Source of the DNA: Azospirillum sp. 412522
Lineage (GTDB): Bacteria > Pseudomonadota > Alphaproteobacteria > Azospirillales > Azospirillaceae
Assembly: GCF_019805165.1 (NCBI RefSeq)
Contig: NZ_RWIJ01000039.1
Span: forward strand, 1-48,411
Direction of reading: 5' to 3'
DNA length: 48,411 nt
In this document: piece by piece, positions 10,106 to 17,093 of the stretch
How positions within the stretch are numbered: position 1 is the stretch's first letter
Layout: each line of letters begins with the position of its first letter
Position numbers and translations under genes: made by a program
Notes under the pieces: generated by a model
The model's input: the letters and a program-made list of their open reading frames with translations, nothing else
Database searches by the model: none
What the model was told of the DNA's origin: nothing

Positions 10106-11113
10106 ATGATCCGCGTGCCGCGACCGAACATGGACGGTTTCACCATGGCCCTGGTGGCGACCGTCGGGCTGGCGACCGTGCTGCCGGTGCAGGGACGGCT
10201 CGCCGAAGGCGTCCATTGGCTGGCCGAGGCGGCCATCGCGCTGCTGTTCTTCCTGCACGGCGCCCGCCTGCCGCGGGAGGAGGTGGTGGCGGGCATGGCG
10301 CACTGGCGCCTGCACCTGCTGATCTTCTGCCTGACCTTCGTCGCCTTCCCGCTGATCGGCTGGGCGGTGGTGGAAACGCTGCCGTCCAGCCTGCTGCCGC
10401 CGGCGGTGGCGATCGGGGTGCAGTTCCTCTGCCTGCTGCCCTCCACCGTGCAGTCCTCCATCGCCTTCACCTCGATGGCGCGGGGCAACGTGGCGGCGGC
10501 GGTGTGCAGTTCCACCCTGTCCAACATCTCCGGCATCCTGATGACGCCGCTGCTGGTGGCGCTGTTCCTGAAGGTCCAGGGCTCGGCCCTGTCGCTCGAC
10601 ACGCTGCAGACCATCGCGGCGCAGCTCCTGCTGCCCTTCGTCGCCGGACAGCTCCTGCGGCGCTGGGTCGGAGACTGGGCGGCGCGGCACAAGACGATGC
10701 TGAAATTCACCGACCGCGGCTCGATCCTGCTGGTCGTCTACATCGCCTTCAGCGAGGCGGTGGCGAACGGCCTGTGGCATCAGGTGCCGCCGGCGGCGCT
10801 CGGCATGGTGGTGGTGATCGACTGCGCCATCCTGGCGGTCTTCCTGGTCGGCACGACGCTGCTCAGCCGCCGCCTCGGCTTCTCCCGCGCCGACGAGGCG
10901 GTGATCGTCTTCTGCGGGTCGAAGAAGTCGCTGGTCAGCGGCGTGCCGATGGCCGGCGTGCTGTTCGCTCCCGCCACCGCCGGGCTGGTGCTGCTGCCGG
11001 TGATGGTGTTCCACCAGATCCAGCTGATGGTCGGCGCCGTGCTGGCCCGCCGCTACGCCGACCGGAGCGCGGCGAAGGACGCGGCAAGGGACGCGTTGCC
11101 GGCGACGTCCTGA
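10106..11113 (+). CDS. bile acid:sodium symporter-like (SBF) family transporter
   Basis: This 335-residue hydrophobic protein has about ten predicted membrane segments and resembles the YfeH/SBF-like branch of the bile acid:sodium symporter superfamily. Features seen are the early LFFLHGARLPREEVVAG, a PSTVQSSIAFTSMARGN segment, and FCGSKKSLVSGVPMA near the C-terminus, the last matching the conserved GSKKSL region of this subfamily. It probably moves an organic anion across the inner membrane; the substrate is unknown. The start ATG follows GGGGGA by seven bases. It is transcribed away from the liu operon and shares its upstream region, so co-regulation is possible but unproven. Confidence 0.88.
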   Translation: MIRVPRPNMDGFTMALVATVGLATVLPVQGRLAEGVHWLAEAAIALLFFLHGARLPREEVVAGMAHWRLHLLIFCLTFVAFPLIGWAVVETLPSSLLPPAVAIGVQFLCLLPSTVQSSIAFTSMARGNVAAAVCSSTLSNISGILMTPLLVALFLKVQGSALSLDTLQTIAAQLLLPFVAGQLLRRWVGDWAARHKTMLKFTDRGSILLVVYIAFSEAVANGLWHQVPPAALGMVVVIDCAILAVFLVGTTLLSRRLGFSRADEAVIVFCGSKKSLVSGVPMAGVLFAPATAGLVLLPVMVFHQIQLMVGAVLARRYADRSAAKDAARDALPATS

Positions 11114-11119
11114 GCGCCT

Positions 11120-12550
11120 CTACGCCCCATCCTCCGTGAACTCTCCCGTCGCGGCCATGATGGCGGCGCGGAGCCGGTCGGCCCTGGCGGGGCCGGCGAC
11201 CAGTTCCAGCAGGCGCAGGGCGTAGAACAGGGCGACCTCCGCCGTCTCCGCGTCGCCGGGATCGGCGGCGGCCTTGGGATACTGGGCCAGCAGGGCCTGC
11301 GCCCGCGCCAGCAGCCCCTTCTCCATCGACGCCATCGCATCCTTCAGCGGCTCGTGCAGGCCCAGCGCATCGGCCAACCCTTCGCAGCGGCGCAGGGCGC
11401 GGGCATGGTCCTCGGCCGCCATCTGGGCGTCCTCGTCCACCGCAGCGGGGCGGCCGTTCGCCGCCGGGGCCGGGACGGCGGTCAGGATGCCCTTGGGCGC
11501 CGTGTCGAGAACGGTTCCGGCCACCATGGTCCGCACCGCCGTCTTCACCGCGTCCAGCCGTTGGCGATAGGCCGGATCGGCCAGGACATCCAGGACGGCG
11601 GAAGTGGTGCCGACGCTGGCGACCAGCCGTTCGGCGATGGCGACGGCGTCCTCCGGGGCAGTGGGGAGGGCGGCACCGCCCGGCCCGGCGCCGTGGCCGT
11701 GGCCGTCCAGGAGGGCCGACCGCTCCTCCAGACTGGTGACGACCAGTCCGCCCAGCCGGGCGAAGATCGCCGGCTGCTCGCGCCGCGCCTTGCCGAAATC
11801 CAGATCGTTCACCACCGTCAGCAGATCGGCCGGGTTCGCCATGCGCGAGGCGGCGACCAGCAGCAGGGGATGGACCAGCCCCGGGGACTGCCGCGCCACC
11901 GCTTGGGCCGCCTGTTCGATGGCGCCGAGATGCCGGTCGTCCAGCGCCGGCAGCGGCTTCGGCGCCAGCGCGTCCTTCAGCGCTTCGACCGTCAGCCCGA
12001 TCTCCAGGAAGGCGGCGATGTCCATCGCCTGCCGCCTCATCTCCTCGTCGCCGTGCAGGACGCGCCACAGGCCGTGACGGCTGGCATCCTGCGCCGCCCC
12101 GCCGATGGCCCCCCGGATCGCCTGCGCCGCCATCGGCCACAGCCGGCGCCCGACGTTGCGGAGCACGTTGAGATTGCCGGGCGCGGTCTCCTGCACCTGC
12201 CGGTCGAGCTGGTCGATCAGCGCGCTGTCGCCGCACTCCGCCACCAGCCGCCAGACCGGGTCGATCACCCGCCGTTCGATGCGGCCCACCGGCACGTCGA
12301 CACCGCCGACCCTTTCCAGCACGTCCTCGAACGGCATGCACAGGACGCGCTTCAGCGTCGGGCGGCGGTCGGGACGGACCTGGGCCAGCCGCGGCCGGAT
12401 GGCGGCGAAGGTCTGGCGCACGTCGGGATGGTCGCGCACCCGCTCCAGCAGGCGGACCACCTCGACGAACTTGTCCTCGGGGATGTCGAACAGCCGGCTC
12501 TCCAGCCCCGGCAGGCGGTCGGCCTTCCCGGTCCCGATCCTTCCCGTCAT
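11120..12550 (-). CDS. unrecognised 476-residue protein, second of a coupled pair
   Basis: I do not recognise the family. The product is soluble, rich in alanine, arginine and leucine and probably almost entirely alpha-helical, with no signal peptide, membrane segment or obvious catalytic motif. A segment near residues 15-45 (IPEDKFVEVVRLLERVRDH) looks like a helical repeat opening. The start codon overlaps the stop codon of the upstream gene as ATGA, so the two are translationally coupled and their products probably work together. It converges with the SBF transporter gene six bases away. Codon use and GC match the neighbours, so it looks native rather than recently acquired. Confidence 0.75.
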   Translation of the reverse strand: MTGRIGTGKADRLPGLESRLFDIPEDKFVEVVRLLERVRDHPDVRQTFAAIRPRLAQVRPDRRPTLKRVLCMPFEDVLERVGGVDVPVGRIERRVIDPVWRLVAECGDSALIDQLDRQVQETAPGNLNVLRNVGRRLWPMAAQAIRGAIGGAAQDASRHGLWRVLHGDEEMRRQAMDIAAFLEIGLTVEALKDALAPKPLPALDDRHLGAIEQAAQAVARQSPGLVHPLLLVAASRMANPADLLTVVNDLDFGKARREQPAIFARLGGLVVTSLEERSALLDGHGHGAGPGGAALPTAPEDAVAIAERLVASVGTTSAVLDVLADPAYRQRLDAVKTAVRTMVAGTVLDTAPKGILTAVPAPAANGRPAAVDEDAQMAAEDHARALRRCEGLADALGLHEPLKDAMASMEKGLLARAQALLAQYPKAAADPGDAETAEVALFYALRLLELVAGPARADRLRAAIMAATGEFTEDGA

Positions 12551-13653
12551 GGGATGCGTGCCTTCACCGCCTCGATCCGGCGGATGGCGTCGATGTCCAT
12601 CTGGCCGGTGCGCCAGTCCTCCAGCAGGCGGACCGACCGGCGATGCGCCGGCTTGACCTGCTTGGCGTCCTCGACGAAGTCGCGGCTGGACTCCTTGCGG
12701 GGCAGCAGCGGCAGGATGCGGAAAAGGTCGTTGACGGTGGCGGCCTGCTGCTGCCGGTCCTCGGCCTGCGCCACCTCCCAGGCCCCGGTGATGTGGCTCC
12801 AGCCGTCGAGCAGCCAGGCCATGCGGGCGGCCTGGCTGCGCACGCGGATAAAGGCGTCGTCCCAGTCGCGCATCAGCGGCCCGATGGCCTCGAACCGGCG
12901 GTGGAAATCGCCCAGCACCGTGTCGCCGATGGCGATGGTGTGCTGCGCCACCGCGGCACAGAACTCCGCGACCGGGGCGGCGTCGCCCGGCACGTCGCGC
13001 GCCCAGCCGATCATGCCGTCGCGGAAGCCCTTCAGGTCGTTCAGCCCGCGCGTCAGCCGGCCGGGACTGGGCGATTGCGCCAGCCCCACCGGGGCGGCGA
13101 CCGCGGCGATGTCGGCCAGCCGGGCATAGAGCAGCGTGGCGTCCATGCGCAGGCTTTCCGCCGCGCGGGTCATCAGCTGCCGGGTCAGGCGCTGGCCCTC
13201 GTCGGTGTCGATGCCGGCCTTCAGCATCTCCGGCGATTCAAGCCCGACCGCCTTCAGGATCGACAGGATCAGCAAATAATGAGTGAGGGTGCCCTGCTCC
13301 TCATCCTCGTCCAGGGCGCGGCGGGCGGCCTGCGCCGCCTTCGGCCCCGCCAGCCCGCGCCGCGCCGCCCGCAGCGTCGCCCGGCGGATCTCGTGCGGGG
13401 AACAGGCATCCTCCTTGACGATCAGGTCGTGCAGGTAGCGGTCGTGCATGGTCATCGACACCATGTCCGGCACCGCCCTCCAGGCGACGACATAGATGCC
13501 GGTGCCCTGGGACAGGCTGGGGATCAGCACCTCCAGCTTCGAGCGCTCGCCCCGGCGCACCCGGGTCTGCGACAGCAGCGGCGTGGTGAAGGCCACCGCG
13601 GCCCCCCGCTCCTCGAAGGTCGACGGCGCGTATTCGATCGCACCTTTCAACAT
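12547..13653 (-). CDS. unrecognised 368-residue protein, first of a coupled pair
   Basis: I do not recognise the family. The N-terminal 70 residues look beta-rich (AIEYAPSTFEERGAAV, then ERSKLEVLIPSLSQG), and the rest is alpha-helical with many charged residues. There is no signal peptide or membrane segment. The start at 13653 (MLKGAIEYAPS) has a GGAACGG tract upstream. An in-frame ATG at 13731 would add 26 low-complexity residues and seems less likely. The gene overlaps the next one by four bases. A cytosolic two-protein complex is the most that can be inferred. Confidence 0.75.
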   Translation of the reverse strand: MLKGAIEYAPSTFEERGAAVAFTTPLLSQTRVRRGERSKLEVLIPSLSQGTGIYVVAWRAVPDMVSMTMHDRYLHDLIVKEDACSPHEIRRATLRAARRGLAGPKAAQAARRALDEDEEQGTLTHYLLILSILKAVGLESPEMLKAGIDTDEGQRLTRQLMTRAAESLRMDATLLYARLADIAAVAAPVGLAQSPSPGRLTRGLNDLKGFRDGMIGWARDVPGDAAPVAEFCAAVAQHTIAIGDTVLGDFHRRFEAIGPLMRDWDDAFIRVRSQAARMAWLLDGWSHITGAWEVAQAEDRQQQAATVNDLFRILPLLPRKESSRDFVEDAKQVKPAHRRSVRLLEDWRTGQMDIDAIRRIEAVKARIP

Positions 13654-14023
13654 GATTGCCGTTCCGGAGTCGCCTGATCGTTTCCCTGCCGAAGCGACGG
13701 CCCCGTCCGCCGGGTCCCCCACCTCCGCCATGCCGGCATTATTACATGGCCGTAAGAAACGCGGCGGCGACCAATTTGTTCTGAATTGTAGCGTAGTGCG
13801 ACGGCCTGTCACGGTTGGCAACAGATCACACGACAAGCGTGGGCCTGTCCATAAGGGTTTGTCCTTCCCCTGCTTTCATGAAAGCTTGGACATCAACGCA
13901 GGGTGGCGGGATTTACCCGGGAAACATTATGAAGCCCGAAGGAAATCTTCGTGCCGGCATTGCGGCCCGGCCGGCTCTGCAGGGCAATCGCATTTGAAAG
14001 TTAGCTGCCTGTGAAGGAGCTTC
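13654..14023. other. upstream region of the unknown gene pair, no gene seen
   Basis: This stretch includes a lower-GC part (about 13740-13890) likely to hold the promoter of the minus-strand pair. I see no convincing coding frame, RNA gene or strong hairpin in it. Confidence 0.5.
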
Positions 14024-14350
14024 CGTCATCCCCGCGAAGGCGGGGATCCAGGAAACTCTCATGCAAAGCGGCTGAAGCGGCTGGATTCCCGCCTTCGAGT
14101 TTGTGAAGAAATCGGGGGCTCGCTGAGAGAAGCCTCAAGTTTGGACGCCGCCGTGTCGGATCGTGTCTCGAGCCTCTCTCGGCCGTCATCCCCGCGGAGA
14201 CGGGGATCCAGGCCCTCCGCTCCAAGTACTTGAAGGGTCTGGATTCCTGCCTCCGCGGGAATGACGAGTGGTAGACGTGTCCGCCTGCCAAATCAGAGCT
14301 TTCTCAGATGAGTTTGATTTCTTCACAGGCTCCTTCGCGGGAATGACGGG
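14024..14350. repeat. cluster of CGTCATCCCCGCG-type palindromic repeats
   Basis: Several copies of one repeat are packed together. One is CGTCATCCCCGCGAAGG with a GGGGATCCAG continuation at 14024-14051, and a reverse partial copy is CTGGATTCCCGCCTTCG at 14081-14097. A second forward copy at 14184-14211 faces an inverted copy at 14239-14266, and a half copy ends at about 14350. The pairs can fold into long hairpins. The repeat type is common in proteobacterial intergenic regions and encodes spurious peptides such as SFPRRQESR and LDPRLRGDD, so no gene is called here. Confidence 0.85.
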
Positions 14351-14479
14351 CTGCCTTGGATAGGATCATTACTCCCTTATGCGATTGCCCTGGCCGGCCC
14401 TGCGACGCCCCTTGCGCTTTGCGCCGCGACACGACAGTTTGGTCGGAGATCACACCGCCAGACAGGGGAGAAGCAGAGG

Positions 14480-14884
14480 GTGAGCAACATCGGCATCGTG
14501 CTCGGACGGTTCCACCGCAAAGAGGTGGAGGAGATGCTGGACGAGGCGCGCACCGTCGCCGCCCGCCGCGGCCTCGGCATCGTCGCCGAGGTCTGGGTCC
14601 CCGGTTCCATGGAAAAGCCGCTGGCGATCAAGCGCCTGCTGATGCGCGACGACGTCGCCGGCGCGGTGGCGCTCGGCATCATCGAGCGGGGCGAGACCGA
14701 GCATGGCAACGTCATGGGCCATGCGGTGATCGGCAGCCTGATCGACCTGCAGCTCCAGTTCATGAAGCCGGTCGGCGTCGGCATCCTCGGGCCGGGCATC
14801 AACCCGTCGCAGATCCCGCCGCGCATCCGCCCCTACGCCGCCGCCGCGGTGGAGGCCTGCGCCGACCTGATCGAGCAGGGCTGA
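14480..14884 (+). CDS. lumazine-synthase-family protein, archaeal-like
   Basis: This 134-residue protein aligns by eye with 6,7-dimethyl-8-ribityllumazine synthase. It has F11 in the substrate-stacking position, VPGSMEKPLA (40-49) for the ribityl/phosphate region, GIIERGETEHG with the catalytic histidine at H75, and an R115 in the phosphate-binding area. The text KPVGVGILGPGINPSQ with RGETEH is closer to archaeal RibH proteins than to the usual bacterial form, which reads RGxTxHF and ends with NxGxEAA. The start is GTG with GGGGAG nine bases upstream. No other riboflavin gene is near. It may be an auxiliary RibH isozyme or a divergent relative with another substrate. Confidence 0.8.
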   Translation: MSNIGIVLGRFHRKEVEEMLDEARTVAARRGLGIVAEVWVPGSMEKPLAIKRLLMRDDVAGAVALGIIERGETEHGNVMGHAVIGSLIDLQLQFMKPVGVGILGPGINPSQIPPRIRPYAAAAVEACADLIEQG

Positions 14885-14902
14885 TCCGGACAGGAGCGGC
14901 CC

Positions 14903-16141
14903 TCATGCCCCGGCGGGGCGCCGACGGTGCAGCAGATGCATCGCCCCGCCGAACAGCAGGCCCCAGAAGGCCGAGCCGATCCCGAGGAAGGACAGTCCCG
15001 ACGCGGTCACCAGCAGCGTGACCAGGGCCGGGACGCGCTCCTCCTCGACCTGGACGGCGGCCAGGAGCGAGCCGCCGAAGGCGCCGATCAGCGCCAGCCC
15101 CGCCACGGCCTCGATCAGGATCGGCGGGGACCGGGAGACCAGCGCCGCGGTGATCGCCGCCAGCGCAGCCAGCAGGATATGGCCGGCGCCGGCGGCGGCA
15201 GCGGCTTGCCAGCGCCGCTCCGGCAGCGGATCGGCATCGGGTCCAGCGCACATGGCCGCGGTGATCGCCGCCAGATTGACCGTCGGCCCTCCGAACGGTG
15301 CGCCGAGGGCGGAGGCGAGGCCGGTCGCCAGGAAGACCGGCGGCACCCGCGGCGTGTAGCCGAAGGTCGCCAGCACCGCCAGGCCGGGAATGTTCTGCGA
15401 CGCCATGGTGACGACGAACAGCGGCAGGGTCAGCCCGACCAACGCCTCCCAGGTGAAGACCGGCATCACCGGCGACAGCGACGGCCACGGATCGGAAGGA
15501 AACGCTCCCATGGGCGGCGGATCCAGCGCCAGCGCCGCCAGCGCCACGGCCACCGCCGCCGGTACGGCATAGAGCCGGGCGGCGCGTCCCACCACCGCCC
15601 AGGTCGCCAGGACCAGCAAGCCCAGCCCGGGCGCCTGCCCCATTGCCAGGAAGGGGGCAAGGCACAGCTTCAGCAGCAGGCCGGCCAGCATGGCGTTGGC
15701 CATCGGCTTCGGGATCGCCGCGATCCAGCGGCCGAGCGGCGACCACAGTCCCGCCGCCATGATCAGCGCCGCCACCGTCAGGAACGCGCCGACCACCGCA
15801 GGGAAGCCGCCCGCCACCGGACCGGTCGCCGCCAGCAGCGCCATGCCCGGCGTGGTCCAGGCGATGCTGATCGGCCGGCGCTGCCGCCACGCCAGCCAGA
15901 CCGCCGACACCCCCATTGACAGCCCGACCGCGACGAGGCCGGAGGCGATCTGCGCGGTGTCCGCTCCGGCCGCCGAAAGCCCCTGCACCACGACCGCGAC
16001 CGAACCGGCATAGCCGACCAGCGCCACCAGCAGCCCGGTGGCGAGCGCCGGCACCGACAGGCGCGATCGGAAGGAATGCGGCGGGACAACGGTGCGGACC
16101 GGCGACCCGGGGGGAGACGGGGTGGAGGATGAGCCGGACAT
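14903..16141 (-). CDS. benE: benzoate/H+ symporter family (BenE) transporter
   Basis: This 412-residue inner-membrane protein has about 12 hydrophobic segments and matches the BenE family. Typical segments are AIPKPMANAMLAGLLLKLC, TLPLFVVTMASQNIPGLAVL and GAPFGGPTVNLAAITAAMCAG. The family takes up benzoate or related aromatic acids with protons, but many members are uncharacterised, so the substrate here is not established. The start at 16141 (MSGSSSTPS) follows AAAGGA by six bases; the frame is open further upstream without a better start. It is divergent from a GntR-family regulator with a perfect palindrome between them, so that regulator probably controls it. Confidence 0.88.
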   Translation of the reverse strand: MSGSSSTPSPPGSPVRTVVPPHSFRSRLSVPALATGLLVALVGYAGSVAVVVQGLSAAGADTAQIASGLVAVGLSMGVSAVWLAWRQRRPISIAWTTPGMALLAATGPVAGGFPAVVGAFLTVAALIMAAGLWSPLGRWIAAIPKPMANAMLAGLLLKLCLAPFLAMGQAPGLGLLVLATWAVVGRAARLYAVPAAVAVALAALALDPPPMGAFPSDPWPSLSPVMPVFTWEALVGLTLPLFVVTMASQNIPGLAVLATFGYTPRVPPVFLATGLASALGAPFGGPTVNLAAITAAMCAGPDADPLPERRWQAAAAAGAGHILLAALAAITAALVSRSPPILIEAVAGLALIGAFGGSLLAAVQVEEERVPALVTLLVTASGLSFLGIGSAFWGLLFGGAMHLLHRRRPAGA

Positions 16142-16186
16142 GTCCGGTCCTTTCCGATGCGTGACAGGGGGTCGGAAAATCGTTAG

Positions 16187-16198
16187 ATTGGATCCAAT
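16187..16198. promoter_or_regulatory. candidate GntR operator ATTGGATCCAAT
   Basis: A perfect 12-bp palindrome lies 46 bases upstream of benE and 57 bases upstream of the divergent gntR gene. The TTGGATCCAA core resembles operators of FCD-type GntR regulators, which often bind short palindromes of this kind. The assignment is inferred from symmetry and position. Confidence 0.6.
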
Positions 16199-16254
16199 AT
16201 CCGCGCAAGCGGTTTCTTGCCCGGTCCTCCCCTCCTCCCGCTTCGGGTCGATCC

Positions 16255-16953
16255 ATGCCCCACGTTCCGGATGCCCCTTCCCCCGACCTGACGGCGGTGA
16301 TCGCCCGCAACCGGCCGCGCTTCCGCACGGCGACCGAGTTCGTCGAAGCGGCGATGCGCGAGGCGATCCTCGGCGGCGTGCTGCCTGCCGGCGCCCCACT
16401 GCGTCAGGAGGAGCTGGCCGCCGCCTTCGGCGTCAGCCGCATGCCGGTGCGCGAGGCCCTGCGCCAACTGGAGGCGCGTGCCCTGGTGGAATTCCATCCC
16501 CATCGCGGGGCGGTGGTCGCGGCGATCTCAGCGGAGGATTCGGCCGACATCGGCACGATCCGCACCGCCCTGGAGCCGGCGGCATTGCGCCTGTCGCTGC
16601 CCGGACTGACGGCGGAAGACCTGGGCCTGGCCGCCGATCTTCTGGCGGAGATGGACGGAGAGGCCGATCCGGGCCGGATGGGAGAGCTGAACCGCCGCTT
16701 CCACATGACGCTCTATGCCCGTGCCGGCCGGCCGCGCCTGCTGGCGCTGGTGGAACAGCATCTGGCCGCCGCCGACCGCTATCTGCGCTTCCAGTTCGTG
16801 GCGCTCGGCTATCAGTCACGTTCGCAGGACGACCATTACGCCCTGCTCGCCGCGTGCCGGGCCGGCGATGCGGACGCGGCCTGCGCCATCGTGGTCGACC
16901 ATGTGACGGCCGCCGGAAAGGAGCTGACCGCCTTCCTGAAAAAGCCGGCCTGA
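16255..16953 (+). CDS. GntR-family transcriptional regulator, FCD subfamily
   Basis: This 232-residue regulator has a winged helix at about 25-95 (IREAIL-like AMREAILGGVLPAGAPLRQEEL, then AFGVSRMPVREALRQLEARALVEFHPHRG), the diagnostic GntR pattern. An all-helical FCD effector domain follows, with LNRRFHMTLY and a late DHYALLAACRAGDADAA. The FCD metal-ligand residues (D/H around RFHMTLY and the later histidines) appear present. It lies head-to-head with benE and is its likely local regulator, with a small organic acid as effector. The stop codon falls inside a 14-bp tandem repeat, so repeat slippage would alter the last residues. Confidence 0.92.
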   Translation: MPHVPDAPSPDLTAVIARNRPRFRTATEFVEAAMREAILGGVLPAGAPLRQEELAAAFGVSRMPVREALRQLEARALVEFHPHRGAVVAAISAEDSADIGTIRTALEPAALRLSLPGLTAEDLGLAADLLAEMDGEADPGRMGELNRRFHMTLYARAGRPRLLALVEQHLAAADRYLRFQFVALGYQSRSQDDHYALLAACRAGDADAACAIVVDHVTAAGKELTAFLKKPA

Positions 16954-16994
16954 AAAAGCCGGCCTGAAAAAGCCTGCCCGAGAAAGCCTGCCGG
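16939..16994 (+). repeat. 14-bp tandem repeat spanning the gntR stop codon
   Basis: Four head-to-tail units of 14 bases begin at 16939, 16953, 16967 and 16981. The first two are identical (AAAAAGCCGGCCTG) and the others differ at a few positions; a partial fifth follows. The TGA stop of gntR is formed at the junction of units one and two. Because 14 is not a multiple of three, a unit gain or loss before the stop would shift the C-terminal frame. Confidence 0.85.
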
Positions 16995-17093
16995 AAAAGG
17001 AACCCGGTGAACGCCATGACGGGACGGCCACGCAAGCGGACGGTGCGGCTTGGCTGTTCCTGCCGAGGCCGGCAAAGGGCAGGGTTCAGAGGA

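Noticed and set aside
12643..13677. Plus-strand 344-codon frame
   Set aside because: It lies antisense to the coupled unknown gene, with His/Arg/Gly-rich shadow composition and no start signals.
14001..14291. Minus-strand 96-codon frame
   Set aside because: It is a translation of palindromic intergenic repeats (SFPRRQESR, LDPRLRGDD type peptides), a known annotation artefact.
14024..14350. Possible CRISPR array
   Set aside because: The repeats alternate in orientation, differ in sequence and are unevenly spaced; there are no spacers of constant length and no cas genes.
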